A stretch of 64,000 nucleotides of DNA from Epichloe hybrida (taxonomy: Eukaryota; Ascomycota; Sordariomycetes; Hypocreales; Clavicipitaceae), in the NCBI GenBank assembly GCA_019022495.1, contig JAFEKR010000007.1:1922001-1986000 (forward strand), written 5' to 3'. Below are positions 10,764 to 21,909 of the stretch, piece by piece. The notes beneath the pieces are model-generated. The model had not been told where the DNA came from and ran no database searches. It saw only the letters and a program-made list of their open reading frames with translations. The position numbers and the translations under genes are program-made. Positions within the stretch are counted from its first letter, which is position 1. Each line of letters begins with the position of its first letter.

Positions 10764-13700
10764 ACTCTAGAAGTAATGCTTTAATAGCTTAAGAGTGTGT
10801 TTAGTTTTAAAGTAACTTACTAGTAAATTATTATAGTGTAACTATAGAAGCTTCTATTATAAGATAGGCTCCTAGGGAATAACTACTTAGTCTTAGTATA
10901 TTAGAAGGCCTCTTATACTATGTAACTATAAACTAGCTTTTCCTTTACCTCTTACTAGGGAATTATTAATCTTACTATTTTACCTCTATAAATCTAGATC
11001 TTAATCCTATGCTTTCTATAGTAATTACACTAATGGTTTATTTAGCCTAGATTAGTAAGGATTTAGTAGCTTAATAGTCTCCTATATTTCTTATACTATG
11101 CTAATATCTTAGATATATATTACCTTCTCCTAGAAATTACTCTTATTTAGCTAATCTTTTACTAGATTTATAGTGGCTAACTAGCCTCTTAACTAGGCTA
11201 CTCTAGCCTCTAGAGCTCTCTCTATAGTAACTAGGGCATTTTCCTCCCCTAAAGGTATTTTACTAAGCCTCTTTACTAAGACTAAGGTATTTTCCTCCCC
11301 TAAAGGTATCTTACTATGTTTTCTTTAATATATTAAGACTAGGGTATTTTCCTCCCCTAAAGGCATCTTACTATATCTTCTCTTATATATTAGTATCTTT
11401 TCTTTTACTAGTTCTTTAGTAACTACTATTTTCTTTTAAAGCTCTAGGAAAAGTAACTTATTTATTAAGGGTTTGCCTTTATAATTAAACTATCTTAATA
11501 GTGTATTTACTAGGTTACTTTTCCTAGGTCTATGCCTAATTATAAAGTAAAAGGGGTAGAGAAATATACACTATTTAGCTTACCTTTTATTTAGCTTTTA
11601 TTACTTTATAAAAGTCTATAAGTTATAGTAATCTAATAAGACCTTTACTAGGGTTACTATGCCTTTAATATAGTATTACTAGTATTTAAATAACTTTACT
11701 ATAGTAAGTAACTCCTAATTTACTATGCTATAATTACGTTTAGTATCTATAAACTTCCTTAACTAAAATACTACAAAATACTATTAGCCCTTATTATCTT
11801 ACTAAGATAAGATTCTTACTATTATAAAGACTAAAGTATTTATCTTAATACACACTAGCTAACTTAGGTTATAATAATAGAGAAGAGGTGCCTATTAAAA
11901 GGCATCTTTTAGCTAGTTAAATAATAGCTATTTTCTTTTTCTAAATATAAACTTCCTAGTCTAGATACTATTTTAACTGCCTTTTATTAGCATATATAAG
12001 GGTGCTATAATCCTAGAGTATTAGTAAATAAACCTTTAGTAAAAGTTATAAAATCCTAGGAATAACTATATATCTTTAAAGCTTATAGGCTTCTTTTAGT
12101 CTTAGATTATATTTACTTTATATATATCTATTAAAATGCTATTAACTAATAGAATAAACCCTAGGAATTTCACTAATTCCTAGTAAAATAAACACTTTAA
12201 GGGTTTTATATATAACTTTACTAACCTTATATATTCTAAAACTTCCTTAATATATATAGTATACTTCTCTTATATTTTTAAGAAAATAAGGATATTATCT
12301 AAATACACTATATAAATAGTGTTTACTAGCTTATAAAGCACTTTATAGATATAGCTTTAGAAAGTAGCTAGTGTATTAGTTAGCCTAAAGGGTATTATAA
12401 GGTATTTATAGTGTCTATAGTAAGTATAAAATATAGTCTTTTACTTATTACTCTCTTTAATATAAATTTAATAGTAAGTATTCTTAATATTAATCTTTAA
12501 GAAGTAGTAAGCTTCTTAGCACTAGTCTAGGATCTCTAAAATTAGGGGGAGAGCGTAGTAATTCTTTTATATTACTTTATTAAGTCCCTAATAATTTATA
12601 TATAGTTAAAGTATTTTATCCTTCTTTAGCATAAATAGAATAGGTATGCCTATAGGGCTCTTAAAGGGTTTTATCTAGCCTTTTTATAGGTTTTTATTAA
12701 TATATTTATAGAGCTCTTTTAACTTACTTTAGGAGAGAGGGTAAATTAGTTTATATAAGAGCGTGGCCCTAGGTATTAGGTTAATTATATAATTAGTCTC
12801 CTTTCTTAATAGTAAATTACTTACCTTATTTACTATAAATATATCTTTAAACTTATATAATTCCTTAAGAATATCTTTAATAGTTCTATATGCTTTTACC
12901 TCTTTCTTATCTTTAAGGGTAATAAACTTATCTTTTATAACTCCTATAATAGCATATATAATAGCCTTATTATATATTACCTTTATAAACTTATAGGGAG
13001 TTATAAGTAAAAAGGCTATTTTTTTCTTCTTAAACTATTACTCTTAAGAGTATAAATAAAGATATATATATTCTTTAGTAAGTATATATATCCTAATTAA
13101 GATAAGGCTTTCCCTTACTCTTAGGTCTTTATTTATAGCTATATATAGTAGCTTAAGGTCCTTTTCTTTCTCTCTTAAGTCTTTAATAGTAATAGGTACC
13201 TTATAAATACTATATTAAGGGACTATAAGGGCCCTTATTACTTAGAGAATAAGTGCTCTAGCCTTAGCCTAATTAAGCTTATAGTTTCTTATAAATTTAA
13301 TGCTAATAATATTAAGCTTAGTATAGTTATCTAAATCCGCTACTATTTTAATGTCTTTATGCCTGTGAATAGTAACTAGTATATAGAATTAACGCTTAAT
13401 TAGTACCTTAGTGTTTAAGGCAGAGATAAGGGCCTTTACTTTTACCTTAGGAAGTTTCCCTATCTATCTTAGGGGTCTTTCCTTAGCTTATTATATTTAT
13501 TTGTAAGGTAGTCTAGGCTATTATAGTTATAACATTGCCTCTTATCCCTAATTTTATTATTATTTAGGTATATAGCTAGGCCCTTTTCCTAGTCTTTATT
13601 CCTTTAATCTCTGTATAGCCTATAGCCTTAGGGTAAGTTATTTCTATAACATTAGGGATTCTTATATAATCCCTTATCTCCTAAATATTTAGGCTTTTGC

Positions 13701-14600
13701 TTGCTCTTTAGTATAGCCTCCTAAAATCGCTAGGTAAGTTATATAACCTTCTCTTATATTTTCCTAGTAATAGAGGTATGTAAGTTAATGTGGTTCTATA
13801 GCTTAGGGAGTAACTTTATAAAGAATATAAGGGCATAGGACTTTTTAAGGGCTCTTTCTAGGTATATCTCTAGTGAATCTAGGAAAATACTAAATTTAAT
13901 AGGGCTTTAGCCCTTGCGTTGCTTTGCGTTCTTAAGCTATGTGGCTATTTAGGCATTACGGTTTATAGAGTCCCTAAGTAGCGTGAGCGTCTAAGTCTAG
14001 AATTTATCCTAATTATCCTTAAGATTATCCTAGCTATTAGCCTATTGTTTATTAAGGTATTTATCCTATCTTACCCTGTAGTTAGTGTGTATATAGTTAA
14101 GTGTAAAGAGGATCTTTTAGTAATTACGTTAGTATTCTTCTTTGCCCTATTAAAGGCATGGTTTAGGTTATTTATCTATATCTTATACCTCTAGGGGTTT
14201 ATAAGGTATTAGAGCTTAGTAATGTTCTTAACTTTAACCTCTTAGCTACTATTACTTAAGGAGGGGCTAGCTTTTTACTTACTTTTCCCTTATACTTCCC
14301 TTAAGTTACCCTTAATAAGGTTAATAAGCTCTTATTCTTATTCTTATAATCTTTAGAGTTTTTCTAGCTAAGTAATTTACTCTAGTGTTACTATAGCTTT
14401 ACTATAAGGGGTAAAGGGTCTTATTATAAGCGTGGTTTTATTAGTATATAGTGTATCTTTACCTATAGTATTACCCTTATTTACTTAGGTATAACTCTTA
14501 TTTATTAAGGTTAGGTTATTATCTAATATTACTCTAGTAAATTAGGTAGTTCTCCCCCCTATATTACTCTTGAGTCTTAGGTAACTAGTAGGAGAAGCTT
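10764..14600 (-). mobile_element. Ty3/Gypsy remnant: gag zinc knuckle and reverse transcriptase
   Basis: Minus-strand reading. A gag CCHC-like phrase, QCYNYNSLDYL, lies at about 13,500-13,560 (second Cys lost by a transition). Reverse transcriptase phrases then follow: SPIGIPILFMLKKDK near 12,620-12,660, a KTIFYTYYRHYKYLIIPFR block at about 12,380-12,450, and the catalytic box as YLDNILIF near 12,280-12,310. The last should be YLDD and shows the G-to-A change expected from RIP. The order gag, RT, then integrase (beyond copy B) is the Gypsy order. There are many stops and no function is expected. Confidence 0.78.
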
Positions 14601-14606
14601 TAGAAT

Positions 14607-14708
14607 TATAAGAATAATAATAACTAAGTAAGAGGTATAGGGGCTCTAGTATATTAACTAAAGCTTGCTAGGTCTAAGTGTGTTATACATGCGAGTCACT
14701 AGCTTATA
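14607..14708 (+). repeat. LTR-like repeat, copy 2 (partner at 3796-3897)
   Basis: Gapless 102-bp match to 3796-3897 with only transitions. The match stops abruptly at 14708, where the Copia pol sequence begins, so this copy is truncated by a later insertion or rearrangement. Confidence 0.7.
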
Positions 14709-16218
14709 AGGAAAGACTAAGTACCTAAGGGCCAAAAAGTACTAAAGAATAGGCTTGTTTATAAGCTTAAAAAGGATAAAGAAAATAATCTATTAAAATA
14801 CAAGGCCTAACTTATTGCTAAGGGATTTATACAAATTAAAGGTCTAGATTACCTAGAGACCTTTGCAGCCACAAGCATTCCCCCTAGCTAGAGGATTTTA
14901 CTAGCCCTAGTGGCTTAAAATAACTAGGAAATCAAATAGGTTAATTTTATAGGAGCTTTTCTTAATAGTAAGCTATAATAACAGATTTATATGGTTATTC
15001 TAGACGGATTTATTAAATTCCTTAAAGCAAATCCTAAATTAGCTAAATTAGCTAAAAGTTTTAGCTATAAACCTTCTAAAGATTAAGTAATTTTATTATA
15101 GAAATCTTTATATAGCCTAAAACAGAGCTTAAGGGAATGGCAATAAGCACTAATTATAGTGCTAAAGTCCCTAGGATTTAGCCCTCTAATTTCTAACCTA
15201 GCTATATTCTATAATTCCTCCACTAAAACCTTTATTATCACATATGTAAATGATTATCTTCTAATTAGACTAGATTTACGTTATATCTAAAGACTTAAAA
15301 AGGAACTTTATAAAGTCTATCTAATAGAAGATAGGGGGCTAGCTGAATTCTTCTTAGGGGTTTAAATTATATAAGATAGACCTAATAAGGTCCTGAAAAT
15401 TTATTAATCTTAGTATATCTTAGAGGCTTTAAATTAATTTAATATGCTAGATAGTAAGCCTATTAGCATACCTCTTTAGCTAGGTGTTTTAGCTACGCAA
15501 ACCACTAAGCTTTTAATAGCTAGCGAAATTAAGCTCTATTAGTGCATTATAGGGACTATAATATACTTAATATTACTTATAAGGCTAGACGTGGCCTTTA
15601 CACTTTAGTGGCTATCTATAGCACTAGCTAGGCCCTATATAGAGCACCTAAAAGTAGCTAAAAACCTGCTTAGGTACTTATTAGGGACTAAATTCCTTGC
15701 TATAATTTATAGGGGAGACCCTAAAGGTATAGCTAGTAAAAGCCTAATAGGTTATTATAATAGTGATTTTATAGGGGATAAAAAGACCTCTAAATTAACT
15801 TACGCTTATTTATTTAAGCTAGCTAGCGGACCTATTAGCTAGAAATCAAAGAAAGCTAGTATAATAGCTCTATTAACATTAGAAGCTAAAGCTAACGCTA
15901 TTTACAAGACCTTCTAGGAGCTATAGTGGCTTTAGGGCTTATTTAAGGAGCTAAAAACCTCTATTTCTCCCCCTATCTAGATATATTGTGATAATTAAGG
16001 CGCTATAACCACTGCCTATAACCCTGCCTTACATAGCTATATAAAGCATACCTTACTAAAGTTTAACTATATTAGGCAATAGGTTTTAGAGGGTTTAGCT
16101 AAGATTAAATATCTAGATATAAAGTTAATGCCTGCAGACAGTCTAATAAAGCCTTTATCTAGACCTCTTTATTAGGCCTTTATTAAGCTCTTAGGGCTTG
16201 ATAATCACTAAAAACTAA
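14709..16218 (+). mobile_element. Ty1/Copia pol remnant (RT and RNase H), RIP-decayed
   Basis: Plus-strand reading gives the Copia reverse-transcriptase start NRLVYKLKKDKENNLLKYKA, then LIAKGFIQIKGLDYLETFA at about 14,815-14,870. The catalytic box at about 15,235-15,275 reads YVNDYLL (normally YVDD). The RNase H part follows at about 15,730-16,190 with ASGPISWKSKKAS and MPADSLIKPLSRP. Stops interrupt the frame throughout, many as TAG/TAA at former Gln or Trp codons. The gag, protease and integrase parts are absent on the left, where the sequence abuts the truncated LTR-like repeat, so this is a 5'-deleted element. Confidence 0.85.
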
Positions 16219-16410
16219 TAACTAAATCCCTTTAATAAGGAACTAAAAACAACGCTAAAAAGGGAGCTATATTTAACAATAGCTAGGAATTTAAAAGGGG
16301 GTCTTTTATCTTTTCCTGTTTTTCCCTTTTATCTGTTTTTATCTAAAAAGTTCTTGTTTACCCTATATTACTTTATACGCTTTTAATTAGCTTATACGTA
16401 ATTCTTTTGT

Positions 16411-16418
16411 AGAGGGGG
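16411..16418 (+). other. Polypurine tract of the Copia remnant
   Basis: AGAGGGGG lies directly before the TGTTA start of the 3' LTR, the usual position of the plus-strand primer of an LTR retrotransposon. Confidence 0.65.
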
Positions 16419-17033
16419 TGTTAAAAATAAGACCTATTTTTAGCCCTTTCTAGTTAAAGGACCTTTCTATTACTAGCTTGCATTGCAAGCCTAATAGCTG
16501 CACTACAGCTGTTAACGGTTACGAAGGTGGCTGTTAATAGCTACGTTGCAGCTGTTAACAGCTGCGACTAACCGTGTGGATAACTAATCCAAATCAATTA
16601 TGGATTATTCAATTGCGTTATGGCTACAAGCGCAGCCATAACCGCAGCGCCACTAGTAATTAAGTAAGCTAGGGTGACGTAAGCAGGTTACCCTATAGCT
16701 ATCTTTAACAGCGATTTTCTCTTTAACTAGAGGTTATACAAAAGTCTTACATATAGTAAATTAAAGCTAGAAGATAGGGCTTTTATTTTATGTAGGAATA
16801 TTTTTTAGACTAAAATTTAGTGCATACGGGTTGCTAGTTTATATGGTGGTAAGTCGATTTTTTGGATTTTACATATAAATGAATTTTGCGGAAAATAAAA
16901 AGTGGCCTATAAGACCTCTTTAGCAGTCTAGATTTACTAATACGGTTAGTAGGTATATAAGAGAAAGAAGATCTTTTTAATCTAGCTAGATAGCTAGGCC
17001 TCTTAATCTAATAGCCGCATTGCCCGTATAACA
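16419..17033 (+). repeat. Candidate 3' LTR of the Copia remnant (TGTTA...TAACA)
   Basis: 615 bp beginning TGTTA just after the polypurine tract and ending TAACA, a 5-bp inverted terminus. A TATA-like ggtatataag sits near 16,950. It contains an 18-bp perfect palindrome at 16548-16565 (GCAGCTGTTAACAGCTGC). It is less AT-biased than its surroundings. The 5' LTR is missing, so no target duplication can be tested; the exact right end is the best visible match rather than proven. Confidence 0.6.
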
Positions 17034-17667
17034 TCACTAAAATCAATTCTATTAGTATATAAGATATCGTAAAAGTCATCTAGATTGAATTTAATTAGTT
17101 AATAACTGCCAAAACCTTCCGTTGCGTTACGTTAAATATTTAACGTGGTGGCTCTATTGGTCCCCGACCGTAGAAGCTACACTTGTACAGCTGTTGCCAG
17201 CTGGCAACTAGCTCCCTACATCTCAATATTATTATTTAAGCTTAAGTACTATAAGCCTTAGGATTATACTATAGTATATATTTATAACCCTTATAGTATT
17301 ATAGGATAATTCTTATAAAATACTTTATATTAGGTTTACTCTTATAAATTATAATAGTAAAACTAAGGTTATAATAAGTTAAATTAACCCTAATATTATT
17401 AAGGCTAGTAAAGGTCTTAAAGTATAGGGAGTTTATTTTAAGCACTTATAGTAATTACTAAGTAGTAATAATAGCTTTATTATATAGTGTATTATATAAG
17501 GGAGATTACAAAAAAAAAACATAATTATATGATATAAGCCTTAAGCCTATCTTATATTATAGCTAATTTCTAATTTATATATAACTCCTAATACCAGAGG
17601 AGTTAGCGTCCTAGCCATAAGTTAGGGTGCCTAATGCACCACGAGGGGTGCCTAACACATGGAGCCT
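17034..17667. other. AT-rich to GC-normal transition, no gene
   Basis: AT-rich decayed sequence with no coding frame or recognisable domain. Composition shifts to normal near 17,590. The stretch ends just before the small tandem repeats at 17668. Confidence 0.4.
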
Positions 17668-17721
17668 TGTACAAACGTACCATGTTGTACAAACGTACAA
17701 TGTTATACAAACATGCAATGT
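17668..17721. repeat. Three 18-bp tandem repeats
   Basis: The unit tgtacaaacgtaccatgt is repeated three times in tandem with a few transitions. It lies at the edge between AT-rich repeat DNA and the gene island. Confidence 0.8.
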
Positions 17722-17732
17722 TGTAATCTCTA

Positions 17733-17867
17733 TTGGATAGATCCAGATGACGCCCCACAATGAAAAGCACAAAGCTTATTGGATAGATCCAGATGACGCC
17801 CTGCTACTGAATCCGTCTGTTCCCCATTTTTAGTTGACTGTTCGTCAGGTCATTGGATGGATCCAGA
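17733..17867. repeat. Interspersed 22-bp direct repeat upstream of the kinase
   Basis: ttggatagatccagatgacgcc occurs at 17733-17754 and 17779-17800, and a shortened form (ttggatggatccaga) at 17853-17867. The first two are spaced by 46 bp. It could be a local duplication or promoter motif of the downstream gene; nothing more can be said. Confidence 0.6.
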
Positions 17868-17954
17868 ACCATTATCCTCATGGTTCATACCCTCATAGTC
17901 CGTACTTCGTCTCTACACCCGTGCTTTCAACCAGCCCGGGGGACATCTCTCATC

Positions 17955-18857
17955 ATGGCGGACCCTGAGGTGGTCGAATATCACCACTATTGTCCTCCCG
18001 ACGTTCGCCGTGTTCTCGCTTCCGGAACCAGTGCCTTCATCGGGGAAGTGGATGATTCGACTGTTCTCAAGTACCCCCTCGAGCCGGGTGGTGACATGAC
18101 GCGCCTCGAGGTCGAACACAAAATTCTGGACATCGTCGGCCACCATCCCCGGATCATCGCGCACAAAGGGTTGACCGACGCGGGCTTGTACCTCGAGCGA
18201 GCAGCAAATGGGACCATCTTCAACTTCTTGACTGAGACGAGGCATTGTGATATTTCTCTTCAGCAGCGGATAGCCTGGTGCCGAGAAGTAGTCGAGGCGG
18301 TTGCACATGTTCATTCGAAGAGGGTAATTCACTGCGATATCCAGCCCACGAACATCCTACTTGATGAGCATCTCCATATCAAGCTGGCCGACTTCCAGAG
18401 TCGCTACGTTGCGGAGGACGGTGAGATCATTCTGGCTGGATGGTCCGGAGAGCCATGCCGATACTTTTGCCCCCGCGAAGATGACTTTGAGGCCGATTGG
18501 CGGACCGACTTATTTGCCCTTGGGTCTACGATATACTTTATTATTACTGGCCGCGAGGTATTTTCAGATATTATAGCTGGAGAGGCGGGATGGGACGAGA
18601 AGGTACGGTCTCGGTTTACGAGCTGTTGTTTTCCCAACGACCAGCATGTCTGTTCAACCATCACCCGAAAATGCTGGACTCGGCAATACGGCTCCGCGGG
18701 TGAGGTTTTGAAGGACATTAGCGCCGTCGAGCGTTTACACGATATGGGATCCATCAGTCAGCAGGAAAATGGTCGTGGAGGATTGATAGCCTGGAATCTC
18801 AAGTGCATTGGACATTGTCCATTTCCATACCATAGCGTCGTAGTCCACATCTGCTAA
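17955..18857 (+). CDS. Protein kinase-like protein with altered catalytic motifs
   Basis: A single-exon frame of 300 residues from the ATG at 17955 (MADPEVVEY). An upstream in-frame ATG at 17853 would add 34 unconvincing residues that overlap a repeat. The fold is a small Ser/Thr kinase domain. A lysine sits in the STVLKYPL segment, a catalytic loop reads HCDIQPTNILLD (canonical HRDxKxxNxxxD) and the magnesium loop reads DFQ instead of DFG. An ALGSTIYFIITG segment corresponds to the F helix. The Arg-to-Cys, Lys-to-Gln and Gly-to-Gln replacements suggest weak or lost catalysis. Such short kinase-like genes are multiplied in many filamentous fungi, often near repeats. The C-terminal 40 residues look non-conserved, so the true end or an intron could differ. 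Confidence 0.7.
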   Translation: MADPEVVEYHHYCPPDVRRVLASGTSAFIGEVDDSTVLKYPLEPGGDMTRLEVEHKILDIVGHHPRIIAHKGLTDAGLYLERAANGTIFNFLTETRHCDISLQQRIAWCREVVEAVAHVHSKRVIHCDIQPTNILLDEHLHIKLADFQSRYVAEDGEIILAGWSGEPCRYFCPREDDFEADWRTDLFALGSTIYFIITGREVFSDIIAGEAGWDEKVRSRFTSCCFPNDQHVCSTITRKCWTRQYGSAGEVLKDISAVERLHDMGSISQQENGRGGLIAWNLKCIGHCPFPYHSVVVHIC

Positions 18858-19506
18858 ACTATTCGCGATGGTCCTCCACATATTGCTGGCTCGTTAGCGT
18901 GGAGCACTCCATCCTCACATTTAGGGCATATGTGACCTGGCACTCCGATCATGCTTGTGCCAAGTGTACACATCCTTACACCAGGTGCGTTGGTTCTGAT
19001 TGCATGTGATCAACGTGAATGCTTCCTTTTCGTGTTTGGGAGTGGCAGTGCCGTTTTGCCATTTGGTCTTCGTAGTACGACGCTCGCAACCACAAGCCAC
19101 TGCGATACGAAATTTGGAAGCCCTGAGGAGACAAAATTATCGGCATCAAAACTGGTCCACCCACACAGTCGTCACACCGTGAGTCGAACGAACTGGATGA
19201 TGGTAATGTTGCTAACTATGTAGGGCACAGTTCACAGGTAAGCCGCTTGAAGTTGATAACAAAAACGCAACTGCGTAACAGCTCGGCGTCAGAGAGGTCT
19301 TTACGGCTGGATCTCCTCATCGTGTATGGAATATCGACTTGGATCTGCGCCCACCACCGCCGAAAGACGGGCGGTCATGCCGTACAGTCTGTTTATGGCA
19401 TACTCATTGACGGCGAGTCCGACAAATCGTCGCGCCTTATCCGGATGCATCAGCGGCCAAGGAGATAACTGGGGTGAGACATCGCAACATACCTATGTGC
19501 ACCGTT
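18858..19506. other. Intergenic, no gene recognised
   Basis: 650 bp of GC-normal DNA between the kinase-like gene and the 3' end of the FHA kinase. The short frames present have no recognisable domain. No repeat was noticed. Confidence 0.5.
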
Positions 19507-21663
19507 TTATAAAAAATCTCGTAACAAAGCCATCGCCTCAGCTGCCTCCCGGGCCTCCTGGGCCTCCACGTCGTTCGAATGAGCGTTGAGGTAGCCATGC
19601 GATTGCTCGACCGAAATTTGACCTCGTCGTTTTGAAGTGAGGCTCTCGCGAGGCAGTTCTGTCGTTGACCGCTTCAGGTTTGACAAAACCAATGAGGAGC
19701 GGGACGGTGGTGAGGGAGCACCGGATCTCCGCCATGGCTGACCGTCAATGTTCTCGTCTTGAACCTGACCTTGAGACGAGCTGAGAAGCGGCGGGGGATG
19801 GCAATCTGGAATGCCAACAGAGTTGGATCGCTTCGAAGCAGTCACGGCGGCTCCCAAGCTCTTTGGTTGTTGCCCATCCATGTTCCGAATTAGGACAGTT
19901 TGCTGCTCTTCAGAGTCGGAACTAGAGTAGATGATCGTTTCTTCTCGCCAAAGTATGCCCCTGTTTGGAAGAGTGCCATGTCCAACAATTGTGTCCGGGA
20001 GTGCCATTGCCTTTCTGTAGCATCCACGGGCAGTATCCCGATTGTTTGGAGATAACTGCAGCATGCTGCCAATTAGCAATTGTTTGAGACTGTCGGGCTT
20101 TGTGCGGTACTCATCCCAAAGGCGGCGGACAAGCCATTCGCACCAAGTAAGTTGGGAGTTCTGGGAATTGGCAGACTGAAGAGGCTCGCGCCAGTACCGC
20201 TTATATGCCGGTAGGCCAAGCAGGAGCTCGTACATCAACACCCCAAGAGACCAGATATCCACGGCTGTCGAATACTGGGTCTGGCAAGTTTTCTCGACGT
20301 AGGGTTCCCAGATTTCCGGTGGTGTATACATCTCAGTGCCGCACATGGTTGTCAAGACGTCACCAAGACCATGCAGCCCGAAATCACCAAGCACTATCTT
20401 GATTTCGTTCGAGTGACGCCAGCGGACGAGGATGTTACCAGGCTTAATGTCTCGGTGCACAATCTGTGGGCTACTCTCGTGTAGATATACCAAGGCTGAA
20501 AGGGTTTGACGGAGAATAGATACACTCTCGGTGACGGTGATTCTACTGCACTCATCGAGAGAACCTCCTGGTATATATTCGAGGCATAGTCGGGGAGTCG
20601 GTTCCAAGTCAGCCCAGAAAACTTTAAGAATATTTTCCTGCCATATGTTAGGATAAGAATCTGCAGTGGAATTGGAACGGGTCATACAAACATGTGATAT
20701 TTTACTTAATATGTCTGCCTCCTCCAGCCACTTAGCACTGTTGAACATGGCCTGTGTCGATGGCTGTTTGAGGACATGCTCTTCTCCGCTATTCACATTC
20801 CAGCAATGAGTAACGACTCCATAGCCTCCCCTTCCAATTTCTTTTTGCAGATATATGGGGCTGGCATGAGGCGTATGAACCCCAGTGGGCAATTCCGTGT
20901 CGGGTCGGAGCGGAAGATCTAGGTCGCTGAAGAGCTCTTCCGCAGTGGCATTGCCGTCGCAGTACTCTTTGACTTTAGCGTTGTATGACTCTGATTCAGC
21001 ATTATGCTCAGCGACAACAATTCGAAACTGGACGTCGTCATGGACCTTGATGATTATCTTTTTCCGTTTATGAGCGTTGTCGTCCCCGCCGATAATCCAG
21101 TGAAATCTGCGCCGCCTACCGCCGCCTTCACCATTATAAGTAACCTCAGTTCCGAGAAGAGAGTGCAAATCTTTCACTATGAATCGTCCCCGCTCGTCGA
21201 ACGTCAAGCTGAAGTGAACTTTACTGATACCTCGTAGATCGGGTAGGACGACATCACACTTCATGCCGCATCCGAAAATGACCCCATAAGACGATCGGGG
21301 GATCTTGCTGAATTTGATCTCGAGGAATGGCTTGCCATTGAATTCGGACCCCTTTCTGTCAACTTGTTCATCCGGCAGTTCGGTCACCTCGCGGTCGTCA
21401 CGCCCAAGTTTGACCCCTTCTTGAGACGCTTCGGACAGTGGTGGTACATAAAACGAACTAGCCCTGATTGCACTTGCAGCATACGGCATAAGCTCATCGT
21501 CGGAAAAGGGGTACACACGAGCAATAAGATCAGTGTTAGGCGTATTGTATTGTTCTTTTGAGGTCGCATAGAAATACTTACACGAAATTGAGAAGGGCTG
21601 TATTGCCCGGGATGACCGTGGACCTTTATGGGCGGAGAGGAAAGCGAGCCGTGAATTCACCAT
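19507..21663 (-). CDS. FHA domain-containing Ser/Thr protein kinase
   Basis: Modelled as two exons, complement(19507..20637, 20692..21663), about 700 residues. The 54-nt intron at 20638-20691 (GTTTGT donor, CCTAAC branch, GGCAG acceptor) is a multiple of three and stop-free. Splicing it joins KISH to ENILKVF, as kinases require. Numbered on the unspliced frame: FHA domain about 113-220 (FGCGMKCDVVLPD, SKVHFSL), kinase about 270-545 with the glycine loop GRGGYG, VLK lysine, HRDIKPGN, DFG and a CGT...PPE activation segment; then a long polar Ser-rich tail. FHA domains bind phosphothreonine, so the layout recalls the CHK2/RAD53 group, but the family is probably one of the expanded fungal FHA kinases. 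The start is uncertain: the frame is open to 22014, overlapping the neighbour, so the ATG at 21663 is preferred. A strong GTAAGT donor-like site near 21580 hints at another 5' exon. Confidence 0.75.
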   Translation of the reverse strand: MVNSRLAFLSAHKGPRSSRAIQPFSISCKYFYATSKEQYNTPNTDLIARVYPFSDDELMPYAASAIRASSFYVPPLSEASQEGVKLGRDDREVTELPDEQVDRKGSEFNGKPFLEIKFSKIPRSSYGVIFGCGMKCDVVLPDLRGISKVHFSLTFDERGRFIVKDLHSLLGTEVTYNGEGGGRRRRFHWIIGGDDNAHKRKKIIIKVHDDVQFRIVVAEHNAESESYNAKVKEYCDGNATAEELFSDLDLPLRPDTELPTGVHTPHASPIYLQKEIGRGGYGVVTHCWNVNSGEEHVLKQPSTQAMFNSAKWLEEADILSKISHVCMTRSNSTADSYPNIWQENILKVFWADLEPTPRLCLEYIPGGSLDECSRITVTESVSILRQTLSALVYLHESSPQIVHRDIKPGNILVRWRHSNEIKIVLGDFGLHGLGDVLTTMCGTEMYTPPEIWEPYVEKTCQTQYSTAVDIWSLGVLMYELLLGLPAYKRYWREPLQSANSQNSQLTWCEWLVRRLWDEYRTKPDSLKQLLIGSMLQLSPNNRDTARGCYRKAMALPDTIVGHGTLPNRGILWREETIIYSSSDSEEQQTVLIRNMDGQQPKSLGAAVTASKRSNSVGIPDCHPPPLLSSSQGQVQDENIDGQPWRRSGAPSPPSRSSLVLSNLKRSTTELPRESLTSKRRGQISVEQSHGYLNAHSNDVEAQEAREAAEAMALLRDFL

Positions 21664-21909
21664 GAGGCTTTTCCTCTGCTCCTGTCCAATCGTGCTCGCA
21701 ATCCTGCACCTCCTTGAGACCTCGTAAGCGCGGCTATTATGTGGCTGTTTACATTGGCCTACATTGTTCCAAGCCACCAGACTGGCCCCACCATCTCTGA
21801 TTAAATGCCGGTATTGATGCCTTAGGTTGCACATTGAAAGCGAAAGCCAGAGTCTGGCCTTTAACAAACAAGAGTTGTCACATTTCTTTACAAACAAAAC
21901 ATACAAGAC

